Assembly: GCF_016919705.1 (NCBI RefSeq) | Contig: NZ_CP070368.1 | Coordinates: 1,054,001 to 1,118,000, forward strand | Reading direction: 5' to 3' | Source: Paracoccus methylovorus | Lineage (GTDB): Bacteria > Pseudomonadota > Alphaproteobacteria > Rhodobacterales > Rhodobacteraceae | Length of the DNA: 64,000 nt | Shown here: positions 17,712-25,613 of the stretch, piece by piece | How positions within the stretch are numbered: position 1 is the stretch's first letter | How the letters are laid out: every line of letters begins with the position of its first letter | Notes under the pieces: generated by a model | The model's database searches: none | Told to the model about the DNA's origin: nothing | Seen by the model: only the letters and a program-made list of their open reading frames with translations | Position numbers and translations under genes: made by a program

Positions 17712-18548
17712 ATGGATCAGGATAACGCGACCCATCCCGCACTGGCCCGCGATGCCGCGGATCGCACCGGCATCCGCCGCCTGCTGGCGATCATGGCCGC
17801 ATTGCGCGACCCGCAATCCGGTTGTCCCTGGGATGTCGAGCAGGATTTCTCCTCGATCGCGCCCTATACCATCGAAGAGGCGCATGAGGTCGCCGATGCC
17901 ATCACGCGGCAGGCCTGGGAAGAGTTGCCGGGCGAGTTGGGCGATCTGCTGCTGCAGGTGGTTTTTCACGCGCAAATGGCCGAAGAAGCGGGAATGTTCG
18001 ATTTCACCGACGTGGTTCGCGCAGTTTCGGACAAGCTGATCTTCCGCCATCCGCATGTGTTCGGCGACGAATCGCGCGACAAATCCGCCCAACAGCAGAT
18101 CAAGGATTGGGAGGCGATCAAGGCCCGTGAACGCGCCGCCAAGGCGGAAAAGGGCGTGCTGGACGGGGTGGCGCTTGGCCTGCCGGCGCTGACCCGTGCG
18201 ATCAAGCTGCAAAACCGTGCCGCCCGCGTCGGTTTCGACTGGCCGGGTCCCGCCGACGTGCTGGACAAGATCGCCGAGGAAAGCCGCGAACTGGTCGAGG
18301 CAAAAGACAGTACCGATCACGCCCATTTGACCGAGGAATTCGGCGATCTGATGTTCGTGATGGCGAATCTGGCCCGGCATCTGGACATCGACCCCGAAGA
18401 GGCGCTGCGTCTGGCCAATGCCAAGTTCACCCGCCGCTTCGGCGCCATCGAGGCCGCGCTGGCCGCGCAAGGCCGCCACCCCGAGGACAGCGACCTTGCC
18501 GAGATGGATGCGCTTTGGAACGAGGCCAAGGCTGCCGAGCGCGCCTGA
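17712..18548 (+). CDS. mazG: Nucleoside triphosphate pyrophosphohydrolase MazG
   Basis: The 278-residue protein carries two MazG helical modules. The N-terminal one has CPWDVEQDFSSIAPYTIEEAHEV and ELPGELGDLLLQVVFHAQMAEE. The C-terminal one has GFDWPGPADVLDKIAEESREL and EEFGDLMFVMANLARHLDIDPEEAL. Its EExxE...ExxD sets bind Mg2+. MazG hydrolyses noncanonical or excess NTPs. The ATG at 17712 has a purine-rich site (AAGAGGG) 7-8 bp upstream; an earlier in-frame ATG at 17652 lacks one. The next gene overlaps its end. Confidence 0.93.
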   Translation: MDQDNATHPALARDAADRTGIRRLLAIMAALRDPQSGCPWDVEQDFSSIAPYTIEEAHEVADAITRQAWEELPGELGDLLLQVVFHAQMAEEAGMFDFTDVVRAVSDKLIFRHPHVFGDESRDKSAQQQIKDWEAIKARERAAKAEKGVLDGVALGLPALTRAIKLQNRAARVGFDWPGPADVLDKIAEESRELVEAKDSTDHAHLTEEFGDLMFVMANLARHLDIDPEEALRLANAKFTRRFGAIEAALAAQGRHPEDSDLAEMDALWNEAKAAERA

Positions 18549-19476
18549 TCCCTCGCCGATCCTGCCGGAAATCGCGCAGCTTGCCGGGGCCCGGTCGTTG
18601 CGCCTGTTGCGTGACCGCCCCGACCGGCTGGTGGTGCAGATCAGGCTGGGCGACGGCCGCATCGCCTGGCTCAAGCAATTCCGCAACACCGATCCGGCCG
18701 CCAGCGTGGATCAGGCCGAAGCGCGTCTGCAAGAGGCGGCACGGGCCTTGGGTCAGGGCTTCGATGCCGTTGCCCCACCCCTGCTGGCGCTGCCCGAACA
18801 GGGCATCCTGATCACCGCACCTGCGCCGGGTCAACCGGCCGCGCTGGCCTTGGCGGATGCGGATGATGCGCGGCGCTCCGAGTTGATCGCCCGCATGGGG
18901 ATATGGCTGCGCAATCTGGCAGCCACCACCCGGACACGCGGCACTTTTGGTCCCCGCTATTGGATTGGCGGGCTTGAGGCGCGGGTGGCGGCGGCCGCGG
19001 GCGGGTGGATAGATCGCGATCTGGTCGCCCGCCATATGCAGCGGATGCGTGCCGCGGCCGAGCCGTTGCGCGCTGCCGCCGTCGAGCGCGGGCTTTGCCA
19101 TGGCGACCTGACGCCGGACAATTTGTTTCTGGACACCCCTCGTCCGGGCGCAACGCGGCTGACCGCCATCGACACGCAGGGCAGCACCGTCATGGCGCTG
19201 GCGCGCGACATGGCCCGGCTGCTGGTTTGGCTGGAAAGCCGGCGCAATGAACCGCCGCCCAAGACCCGCGATGGCATCGCCCTGCCCGACTGGCAGGCGT
19301 TGACCGGGGTGCCGGGGCTTTTGGCACCCGATCAGGCCCCTATCCTGCACTTTCTGATCGGAGAGCTTATGTTGGCCTATTATCTCGACAGCGCCCGCCA
19401 GCCGGTGCGACGCAGGGCGCTGGTCCGGGGAATGCAGGCTTGGGCAGGCGACCCGGAGGTCAGGCCGGGGCCATGA
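18508..19476 (+). CDS. Phosphotransferase-family (APH-like) small-molecule kinase
   Basis: The kinase-fold protein has the catalytic loop GLCHGDLTPDNLFLD and a downstream metal-binding Asp in LTAIDTQGS, where aminoglycoside phosphotransferase relatives have an Asp-Phe/Tyr motif. A variable N-lobe (VVQIRLGDGRIAWLKQF) precedes it. Substrate is unknown: the superfamily covers choline, homoserine, fructosamine and antibiotic kinases. The start is uncertain. The ATG at 18508 overlaps mazG by 41 bp; a CTG nearer the mazG stop is possible. It is probably co-transcribed with mazG and converges on dusA with a 17-bp overlap. Confidence 0.72.
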   Translation: MRFGTRPRLPSAPDPSPILPEIAQLAGARSLRLLRDRPDRLVVQIRLGDGRIAWLKQFRNTDPAASVDQAEARLQEAARALGQGFDAVAPPLLALPEQGILITAPAPGQPAALALADADDARRSELIARMGIWLRNLAATTRTRGTFGPRYWIGGLEARVAAAAGGWIDRDLVARHMQRMRAAAEPLRAAAVERGLCHGDLTPDNLFLDTPRPGATRLTAIDTQGSTVMALARDMARLLVWLESRRNEPPPKTRDGIALPDWQALTGVPGLLAPDQAPILHFLIGELMLAYYLDSARQPVRRRALVRGMQAWAGDPEVRPGP

Positions 19477-20467
19477 CCTCGGCCAGCGCTGCATCATAGA
19501 CCGCCAGCGCCTCGGCCCGATCATGGGCACGCGATGCGCCTTCGGACAACTGCCGCCGCCAGCCCCGCGCGCCGGGACGTCCGTGGAACAGGCCCAGCAT
19601 ATGGCGCGTCACCTGATGCAGCCGACCGCCCAGGGTCAGATGCGCATCGACCAGTTCGCGCAATGCCCGCGCCGCCTCCAGCGGATCTGCAAAGCGCGGC
19701 TCCTCGCCCCAAAGCCGGTCGGCCTGTCCCAATATATCCCAAGGCTGGTGATAGGCGGCGCGTCCGATCATGACCCCATCCATGGCGTCCAGATGCCCGC
19801 GCGCTGTGTCGAGCGAGGCGATTCCGCCGTTGATCGACAGATGCAATTCGGGAAACTCCCGCTTCATCCGGTGCACCAAGGGATAGTCCAGCGGCGGGAC
19901 TTCGCGATTCTCGCGCGGGGACAGCCCCTGAAGCCAAGCTTTGCGGGCATGGATGGTTATCCGCCGCACACCTGCGTCGCGCATGCGATGCAGGAAATCG
20001 GGCAGCACATCCTCGGGCGTCTGGTCGTCCACGCCGATGCGGCATTTCACCGTGACCTCGACCGGGCTGGCCGCCATCATCGCCGCAACACATTCAGTGA
20101 CAAGGTCCGGCCGTGTCATCAGCACGGCGCCGAAGCAGCCCGATTGCACCCGGTCGCTGGGGCAGCCGACGTTCAGGTTGATCTCGTCATAGCCCCAATC
20201 GGCACCGATCCGCGCCGCTTCGGCCAGTTGCGCGGGATCGGAGCCGCCAAGTTGCAGCGCGACGGGGTGCTCGGTTGCGTCGAAATCCAGAAGCCGGGCG
20301 GGATCGCCGTGGATCAACGCCTGTGCCGTCACCATTTCCGTATAAAGCAGTGCGCGGCGCGACAGCAGCCGATGCACGCGCCGGCAAAGGCGATCAGTCC
20401 AGTCCATCATCGGCGCGACGGAAAGCCGCGCCGCATCCGCGATGCCATTGTTCTGGACCGGGGTCAT
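19460..20467 (-). CDS. dusA: tRNA-dihydrouridine(20/20a) synthase DusA
   Basis: The 335-residue FMN enzyme begins with the Dus core SVAPMMDWTDRLCRRVHRL. It has EINLNVGCPSDRVQSGCFGAVLM (catalytic Cys in VGCPS), KCRIGVDD, ITIHARKAWLQGLSPRENR and NGGI. The ARKAWLQGLSP segment and length are characteristic of DusA. It reduces uridines 20/20a in the tRNA D loop. It lies 25 bp downstream of tRNA-His on the same strand and may share its transcript. Confidence 0.93.
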   Translation of the reverse strand: MTPVQNNGIADAARLSVAPMMDWTDRLCRRVHRLLSRRALLYTEMVTAQALIHGDPARLLDFDATEHPVALQLGGSDPAQLAEAARIGADWGYDEINLNVGCPSDRVQSGCFGAVLMTRPDLVTECVAAMMAASPVEVTVKCRIGVDDQTPEDVLPDFLHRMRDAGVRRITIHARKAWLQGLSPRENREVPPLDYPLVHRMKREFPELHLSINGGIASLDTARGHLDAMDGVMIGRAAYHQPWDILGQADRLWGEEPRFADPLEAARALRELVDAHLTLGGRLHQVTRHMLGLFHGRPGARGWRRQLSEGASRAHDRAEALAVYDAALAEVMAPA

Positions 20468-20491
20468 GGATTTCCGACTGCCTGATTGCGA

Positions 20492-20568
20492 TGGTACCGC
20501 CTGCCCGGTTCGAACGGGCGACCTCTAGATCCACAATCTAGCGCTCTAACCAACTGAGCTAAGGCGGC
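20492..20568 (-). tRNA. tRNA-His(GUG)
   Basis: On the minus strand the 77-nt cloverleaf begins GCCGCCTTAGCTCAG and has a CTAGA/TCTAG anticodon stem around loop TTGTGGA (anticodon GTG, His). It has a GTTCGAAC T-loop region and ends AGGCGGT-A-CCA with encoded CCA. The acceptor stem closes with G1-U72, the discriminator is A73, and the base before G1 is T. The usual extra G-1 paired with C73 is therefore not encoded. This fits the alphaproteobacterial tRNA-His type, whose synthetase reads U72 and A73. Confidence 0.95.
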
Positions 20569-20682
20569 ACTGGCGGCTATCTAGCGCCAGCCTCCCTCCT
20601 GTGCAAGCCCGTCTTGCCGGATTTTCGCCTGCGGGTTAAGGAAAATCCCCAGATCCACAGGCTAAGCGCCAGGAGAGCCAGC

Positions 20683-20910
20683 ATGAGCATCAACAGCCAA
20701 AGCGATATCGCCGCGAATATCCAGATCGGCCCCACCGACCGCGGCATGGTCAGGATCTATATCGAGGCAGAGAATGTCGACCTGCCGCTGGATTTCGACC
20801 CCGAAGAGGCCGAGGAAATCGCCGAGGAACTGCTTGCCGCCGCCGAAGCCGCGCGCAGCATGGGCAGCCCGGGCAAACCCGGCAAGGGCGTCAAGAAGCC
20901 GCGTCGCTGA
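20683..20910 (+). CDS. Small acidic conserved protein (DUF6324-like)
   Basis: The 75-residue protein starts MSINSQSDIAANIQIGPTDRGMVRIYI after an AGGAG at 20671-20675. The middle is very acidic (DFDPEEAEEIAEELLAAAEAA) and the tail basic (KKPRR). I recall such short proteins as conserved in Rhodobacterales under DUF6324, function unknown; that label is from memory. It converges on mmcB with a 20-bp overlap. No signal peptide or membrane helix, so probably cytoplasmic. Confidence 0.7.
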   Translation: MSINSQSDIAANIQIGPTDRGMVRIYIEAENVDLPLDFDPEEAEEIAEELLAAAEAARSMGSPGKPGKGVKKPRR

Positions 20911-21367
20911 TTCCCAGCGGATCGGTCAGCGCCAACAACCGCAAAGTCGAGATGCGGGCGATGTCGCGCAAAAGCCTTGTGCGCCGGGCGCCCGCCAGTC
21001 GTGATTCGGGCGCCATGCGGATAAGTTCGGCACCCCAGGAATCGGCGCGGATCAGGCCCGAGCCCTCGGGCAGCAGCTCTTCGGGGAAATCCGCGTCCAC
21101 CGCCCAGAAAAAGCGGTCGCAGAACTCCAGATAGCCCTGCCATTTCCGGTCCGAGACAAAATCGGCCCGGCAGCTTTTGCATTCCACCACCCAGATCTCG
21201 CCCCGTGGCGATACCGAGATCACATCGACCCGCAGCCCGCCGGTCGGCACGAATTCCGGCAGCGCCGCATGGCCAAGCCCGGTCAGCATCCGCGCCACGC
21301 CGCGCGTAAGCCTCTGCCCCGGCAGCGCGGGCAAAAGATCATCGGTCTGATCGGCAGGCATGCTCAT
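20891..21367 (-). CDS. mmcB: MmcB family DNA repair protein (putative endonuclease)
   Basis: The roughly 158-residue protein has a restriction-endonuclease-like core: FVPTGGLRVDVISVSPRGEIWVVECKSCRADFVSDRKW. The spaced Asp, Glu and Lys of the PD-(D/E)xK type fall in RVD and VECKS. It matches MmcB, an SOS-regulated protein needed for mitomycin C resistance in Caulobacter. ATGs at 21367 and 21361 and a TTG at 21373 are possible starts; none has a strong ribosome site. A near-match to the LexA box lies just upstream. Confidence 0.82.
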   Translation of the reverse strand: MSMPADQTDDLLPALPGQRLTRGVARMLTGLGHAALPEFVPTGGLRVDVISVSPRGEIWVVECKSCRADFVSDRKWQGYLEFCDRFFWAVDADFPEELLPEGSGLIRADSWGAELIRMAPESRLAGARRTRLLRDIARISTLRLLALTDPLGISDAAS

Positions 21368-21378
21368 GCGCAAACCAT

Positions 21379-21393
21379 GAACGAAACGGAAAC
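21379..21393 (-). promoter_or_regulatory. Imperfect LexA (SOS) box upstream of mmcB
   Basis: The plus strand reads GAAC, 7 bp, AAAC. The alphaproteobacterial LexA operator is GTTC-N7-GTTC (GAAC-N7-GAAC on the other strand), so this has one mismatch in eight conserved bases. It lies 12-18 bp upstream of the candidate mmcB starts, where a repressor would act. Because mmcB is SOS-controlled in Caulobacter, the position is suggestive, but a one-mismatch site can occur by chance. Confidence 0.4.
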
Positions 21394-21638
21394 ATCATGC
21401 AAGCCCACCCTGCCCTTGCGGCGGACGGGCCAGAGTCCTATCTACGAAGGTGGCGGGTTTCTGCTCTTCTCGTGCGTGGCCATTTTTCTCACTGGCCTAT
21501 AATTTCACCGAGGGGGCTGGCTCTGTCGGGGCCCTGGTCCCGTTATCCGGCTCCCACCTGGACATCCAGGCTTTCGGGGAAACCTGCGCCGCCACGGTTG
21601 CTGCGGTTCCCGCCACCTCTTCCCTCCTGCCTCTTGTG

Positions 21639-21665
21639 AAAAAAAGGGCGACCCGAAGGCCGCCC
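21639..21665 (-). terminator. Intrinsic terminator of the DUF481-like gene
   Basis: On the minus strand GGGCGGCC, a UUCG tetraloop and GGUCGCCC (one G-U pair) are followed by seven U. It begins about 30 bp after the stop codon of the outer-membrane protein gene. It has the classic GC stem plus U-tract form. Confidence 0.9.
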
Positions 21666-21696
21666 CGAGAGAGAGGAGGGATCGTCTTTCCGAAGA

Positions 21697-22608
21697 TCAG
21701 AAGCCGTAGACCAGCGACACGCCAAGCGTGTTGTCGGTGCGGATCGCGCGATCCGAGACATATTCGGTCTTGTAGGACACGCGGGTCGCCAGAGCATCCG
21801 ACATCTTGAAGTTCAGACCCAGCTCGTTGGTGGCCGTGTCGTTGCTGTCCGAGGTCAGATAGTCGGTGTCGTTGGTCACGAAGAAGGTTTCGTTGATGCG
21901 GTGATAGAAACGCGACGACAGGATGTAGCCGACTTCCGTGTCCGAGGTGAAGGTAGAAGGATCGGTGTCTTCCAGCTCCACTTTTTTCGTGTAGCGGATA
22001 CCCACACCGGCTTGGACGCGCCATGCGGTGGTGTCGTTGTTCACGATGCGATAGCCCGGACCAACGCCAAGGAAGGCGTCGCGTTTCAGACGACCCTGCT
22101 GATCGGCAATCTCTTCCGCCGTCAGCCCGTCAAAGTCGCCGGCCAGGCCGTCGGTCGCAAGACGACCCAGGGCAAATGCATAGAAGCGATCGTTGACGTT
22201 ATAAATACCATCATAGATCACATAGGTCTTTTCGGTGTCGGTATCGCCGTCGTCGTCTTCGCCATATTCAAGCAAGATGCCGACAGATTGCGAGAAGGCA
22301 CCCTGGTTATGCGACAGGCGGCCGGCCAGGCTGAAGTCCTGGTTTTCATTGTTGCCGGTGCGGCCGGTATAGGTCAGGGCGACCGAGCCGAAAGTGCCTT
22401 GGCGGCGCTCGGGGTTGCCAAAGCGATAAGCGTCCGATGAGCGGTCGAAATCGTCGCGAACCGCGTCTTCGACATCTCTCATCTGTTCGCTGACTTCCGA
22501 AATGCCGGTGGCGTTGGCACCCGTGGCGATCTCGGATTGTGCAAAAGCTGGGGCCGAGAACGAGGCGGCCAAAGCCGTGGCACCGACGAGGTAAGCTAGC
22601 GTTTTCAT
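21697..22608 (-). CDS. DUF481-like outer-membrane beta-barrel protein
   Basis: The 303-residue protein has a signal peptide (MKTLAYLVGATALAASFSAPAFAQSE). A series of alternating strands ends in VSLVYGF, the C-terminal Phe expected for outer-membrane barrels. The body, with paired aromatic strands and acidic loops (YGEDDDGDTDTEKT), resembles the DUF481/YdiY family. It is not a standard general porin: the L3-type motif is not evident. The long 5' region and strong terminator suggest a monocistronic, well expressed gene. Function unknown. Confidence 0.72.
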   Translation of the reverse strand: MKTLAYLVGATALAASFSAPAFAQSEIATGANATGISEVSEQMRDVEDAVRDDFDRSSDAYRFGNPERRQGTFGSVALTYTGRTGNNENQDFSLAGRLSHNQGAFSQSVGILLEYGEDDDGDTDTEKTYVIYDGIYNVNDRFYAFALGRLATDGLAGDFDGLTAEEIADQQGRLKRDAFLGVGPGYRIVNNDTTAWRVQAGVGIRYTKKVELEDTDPSTFTSDTEVGYILSSRFYHRINETFFVTNDTDYLTSDSNDTATNELGLNFKMSDALATRVSYKTEYVSDRAIRTDNTLGVSLVYGF

Positions 22609-22929
22609 TTTTGTCAGTCCTTTTCCGAACCGTTTCGTGTCCGCGGCTCCGGCGTTCCGGGACCACGAGCATCTCTGCTGGGTCAGAGGTAGAGCCGTCC
22701 CACCGGTCCATAAAGGGGGGCGAAAAACAGCACAGAAGATCGCAAAAACGTGAAATTTCCCGGGAACCAAACGGTCGGCGGAAAAGGGATCACGCAAAAT
22801 CGTGATGAAACTTTTTCTCCTGAAGGTTGCGCAGAAATTTCCGGCGCGACGTCAGTCGGTAAAAGGGCACCACACCCCTCACGAAAGATGAATATCCGGA
22901 AACATGCAGAGGACAGTGTCCGCATGCAT
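22609..22929. other. Non-coding region upstream of the outer-membrane gene
   Basis: No convincing gene is seen here. It holds the promoter and a possibly long leader of the DUF481-like gene. Two perfect palindromes stand out: TTCCCGGGAA (22757-22766) and ATCACG-CAAAAT-CGTGAT (22789-22806). Either could be an operator or a leader hairpin. The short frames on both strands lack ribosome sites and recognisable features. Confidence 0.5.
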
Positions 22930-22954
22930 AAAAAAAAGGCACCCTCAGGGTGCC
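22930..22954 (-). terminator. Intrinsic terminator after the small membrane protein gene
   Basis: On the minus strand GGCACCC-UGA-GGGUGCC, a perfect 7-bp stem with a 3-nt loop, is followed by eight U. It lies 80 bp after the stop of the small membrane protein gene and probably ends the riboflavin/nusB transcript. On the plus strand the hairpin is followed only by GATTTT, so it mainly acts leftward. Confidence 0.88.
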
Positions 22955-23033
22955 GATTTTCAGGTAAAAATGTTGCGAAAGGTCCACAGTGGCGAGGTAA
23001 AAATATCGCACCTCTCTAAACTGGATGTGAAGA

Positions 23034-23339
23034 TCAGGGCTGGCGAGGGCGCACAGTGGCCAGCGCAGACACGGTTTGGCGGCGAATCCGCTGCCGCAAC
23101 CCGCCGCGCGGATCGTCCGGTCGGGCCATCAGCATGACCCGGATGCCGAACTGCACGCCGGAAAACAGGACGGTATGGAAAAAGACCAGCATCAGCACCG
23201 CGATCCAGCCGCCGCGCGTCGCCGTCACCAGATGCCGCAGCGTGCCGATATCCAGCGCCAGCAGCAGTGCTGTGAACACCAGCGCCAGCACAAAGCCTAT
23301 GGCGATGCTGATGATATACAGCCGGACGAGTTTCGGCAT
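23034..23339 (-). CDS. Small two-helix inner-membrane protein
   Basis: The 101-residue protein begins MPKLVRLYIISIAIGFVLALVFTALLLALDIG. It has a second helix, GGWIAVLMLVFFHTVLFSGVQFGIRVMLM, and a basic tail (RGGLRQRIRRQ). No family is recognised with confidence; short proteins of this shape are common beside nusB in Rhodobacterales. The ATG at 23339 is chosen because the first helix starts directly after it; in-frame residues further upstream are not hydrophobic. It follows nusB by about 100 bp and is closed by a strong terminator. Confidence 0.65.
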   Translation of the reverse strand: MPKLVRLYIISIAIGFVLALVFTALLLALDIGTLRHLVTATRGGWIAVLMLVFFHTVLFSGVQFGIRVMLMARPDDPRGGLRQRIRRQTVSALATVRPRQP

Positions 23340-23441
23340 GACTTTCCCCGGGATCAGATGACGCGGACCCATCTTAGCGCGGATCACGGCAAACCCCGAG
23401 GAGAAAATACCGCCCGCGCCCTGTGTCAGATCGTCCCGCGT

Positions 23442-23942
23442 TCAGAACGCTTCCGGCCGCGCCTCGCGCGCCATGTGGTCCAGCACCGCATTGACGAATT
23501 TCGACTCGCGCCCCTCGGCAAAGAAGGTCTGCGCCAGCCGGACATATTCGGTGATAACCACCTTGGGCGGTGTCTTTGGCGTCATCAGCTCCGCCCCCGC
23601 CGCACGAAAGACCGAGCGCAGCACCGGGTCGATACGGTTGATCGGCCACTTCGCCACCAGCGCACGGTCGGTCATCTGGTCGATCTTCGACTGCCAGGTG
23701 ACGGCATCGTCCACGATGCGGGTGAACAGCGCCTGATCCGCCTCGTCCGATACGATATCGTCGTCCTCGTCCTCGCGGCCGATGCGCCAGTTCAGGAATT
23801 CGCGCTGCACACGGTCGGCCGACACGCCTGCCGCCTCCATCTGAAACAGCGCCTGCACTGCATAAAGCCGCGCGGCCGCTGCGCGGGCCTGCCGCGCCTG
23901 ACGGTCGCCGGAGCGGCCCGATTTATCGCCCGAGCCACTCAT
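23442..23942 (-). CDS. nusB: Transcription antitermination factor NusB
   Basis: The 166-residue, all-helical protein has ARLYAVQALFQMEAAG near the N-terminus, and RALVAKWPINRIDPVLRSVFRAAGAEL and PPKVVITEYVRLAQTFFAEGRESKFVNAVLDHMA near the C-terminus. These are the NusB core blocks. The charged N-terminus (SGSGDKSGRSGDRQARQ) extends it slightly. NusB with NusE binds boxA RNA for rRNA antitermination. It overlaps ribH by 4 bp, the usual ribH-nusB arrangement. Confidence 0.94.
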   Translation of the reverse strand: MSGSGDKSGRSGDRQARQARAAAARLYAVQALFQMEAAGVSADRVQREFLNWRIGREDEDDDIVSDEADQALFTRIVDDAVTWQSKIDQMTDRALVAKWPINRIDPVLRSVFRAAGAELMTPKTPPKVVITEYVRLAQTFFAEGRESKFVNAVLDHMAREARPEAF

Positions 23943-24490
23943 GCGCTGCCCGGCCCGTCGATTTCGCCCGCCAGCCGGATCACGTCCTTGGGCACCGCCG
24001 CCTTGTCACGCGACGTCTGCGTCTCCCACCCCCGTTTGAGCGCGATCAGATGCAATGCCGCGGCAGCAGCGCCGCCGCCCTTGTTCTGACCCAGAGGATC
24101 GGCGCGCACCTCGGCCTGGGGCATGTTCTCGACGGTCAGGATGCCGTTGCCGATGCAATGCCCCTGCAGGCCCAGCAGCATCAGCCCGCGTGAGCTGTCG
24201 TTGCAGACGGTGTCGTAATGGGTCGTCTCGCCCCGGACGATGCAACCCAGCGCGACATAGCCGTCGTAAAGATTGCGGCTGGCGGCCAGCGCGATAGCGG
24301 TGGGGATTTCCAGAGCACCGGGCACCTCGACCAGATCGACAGCGGCGCCGGCGCCTTCGGCCACGGCGCGCGCGCCGGCGATCAGCCCGTCGGCGATCTG
24401 ACGGTAATAAGGCGCGACCACGATCAGCAGGCGCAGGCTGCCCTCGATCCGGGGCAGCGGCAGTTGGTCATGTTCGATGCTGGCAGCCAT
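23939..24490 (-). CDS. ribH: 6,7-dimethyl-8-ribityllumazine synthase
   Basis: The protein (183 residues from the ATG at 24490) has VAPYYRQIADGLIAGA, VPGALEIPTAI, ALGCIVRGETTHYD and GNGILTVENMPQAEVRA, the lumazine synthase core with its catalytic His in the last-but-one block. It condenses the ribityl pyrimidine with the C4 unit from RibB. It lies 4 bp after ribB and overlaps nusB by 4 bp. Confidence 0.95.
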   Translation of the reverse strand: MAASIEHDQLPLPRIEGSLRLLIVVAPYYRQIADGLIAGARAVAEGAGAAVDLVEVPGALEIPTAIALAASRNLYDGYVALGCIVRGETTHYDTVCNDSSRGLMLLGLQGHCIGNGILTVENMPQAEVRADPLGQNKGGGAAAAALHLIALKRGWETQTSRDKAAVPKDVIRLAGEIDGPGSA

Positions 24491-24494
24491 TGAG

Positions 24495-25613
24495 TCACTC
24501 TTTGGGAATCGAACGCGTGGAATGGATCGAAAGCCCGTAGGCGTCAAGCCCGACCGCCCTGAGCGGCGCGGAATTGGTCAGAACCACCAGTTCCGACAGG
24601 CCAAGCGCCGACAGGATCTGCGCGCCCAGCCCGTATTGCCGCAACACATGCGAAGAGACCTCGTCCTGACGCGGCAGCCGCGACTCGAGATCGCGGAACA
24701 GCACGACGACGCCCCTGCCTTCCTGAGCGATCAGGTCCATGGCGGCGCCAAGCGTGCCGGCGTTCTGGCGACCGATGCCCAGTACGTCATGCAGCGGGTC
24801 CAGCACATGCATGCGCACCAGAACCGGGCCGGGGGCGGTCAGGTCGCCCTTGGTCAGCACCATATGCTCGGCGCCCGTGGTTTCGTCGGCAAAGATGCGC
24901 ATCATCCATTCGCCGCCAAAAGTCGAGTGCACTGCACGCTGGGCGCGCTCGGCGATCAGATTGTCATGGCGGCGACGATAGGCGATCAGGTCGCTGATGG
25001 TGCCGATCTTCAGCCCGTGACGTTGTGCAAAGGCGACCAGATCCGGCAGCCGGGCCATCGAGCCGTCCTCGTTCATGATCTCACAGATCACGCCCGAGGG
25101 GTTCAGCCCGGCCAGCCGCGCCAGATCGACCGCCGCCTCGGTATGGCCGGCACGCACCAGCACGCCGCCATCGCGGGCACGCAAAGGAAAGACATGGCCG
25201 GGCGTGGCGATATCGGCCGCACCCTTGCTGGGGTCGATGGCCACCGCGACGGTATGGGCGCGGTCATGGGCCGAGATGCCGGTGGTCACGCCCTCGCGCG
25301 CCTCGATCGACATGGTGAATGCGGTCTCGTGCCGGCTGGAGTTCTTGGGGCTCATCAATTGCAGGCCAAGCGCGTCGATGCGCGTGCCGGGCATCGCCAG
25401 ACAGATCAGGCCGCGGCCATGAGTCGCCATGAAATTGACTGCCTCGGGCGTCGCCATCTGGGCGGGAATAACCAGATCGCCTTCGTTCTCGCGGTCTTCG
25501 TGGTCGACGAGAATGAACATACGACCGTTGCGGGCCTCGTTGATGATCTCCTCGGTCGGAGAGATCGCTTCGGACCAGTCGCGCTCGACGGGTCCCGGCT
25601 TGTCATAGTTCAT
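24495..25613 (-). CDS. ribB: 3,4-dihydroxy-2-butanone-4-phosphate synthase with degenerate GTP cyclohydrolase II domain
   Basis: The 372-residue protein has a complete N-terminal RibB domain: ILVDHEDRENEGDLVIPA, TGISAHDRAHT, GHVFPLRARDGGVLVRAGHTEAAVDL. The C-terminal half is RibA-like, but where RibA has the zinc-binding CxxxxCxC cysteines this protein reads HVLDPLHDVLGIG with no Cys. GTP cyclohydrolase II activity is therefore unlikely, though RHLRQYGLGAQILSALG-like folding parts remain. A separate ribA should exist elsewhere. The ATG at 25613 has AGGAG 7-8 bp upstream; the in-frame TTG at 25628 precedes it. Confidence 0.9.
   Translation of the reverse strand: MNYDKPGPVERDWSEAISPTEEIINEARNGRMFILVDHEDRENEGDLVIPAQMATPEAVNFMATHGRGLICLAMPGTRIDALGLQLMSPKNSSRHETAFTMSIEAREGVTTGISAHDRAHTVAVAIDPSKGAADIATPGHVFPLRARDGGVLVRAGHTEAAVDLARLAGLNPSGVICEIMNEDGSMARLPDLVAFAQRHGLKIGTISDLIAYRRRHDNLIAERAQRAVHSTFGGEWMMRIFADETTGAEHMVLTKGDLTAPGPVLVRMHVLDPLHDVLGIGRQNAGTLGAAMDLIAQEGRGVVVLFRDLESRLPRQDEVSSHVLRQYGLGAQILSALGLSELVVLTNSAPLRAVGLDAYGLSIHSTRSIPKE

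Noticed and set aside
17199..18689. YajC as the end of a 496-residue protein
   Set aside because: The extra N-terminal part is antisense to mazG. The ATG at 17531 gives the standard 110-residue YajC.
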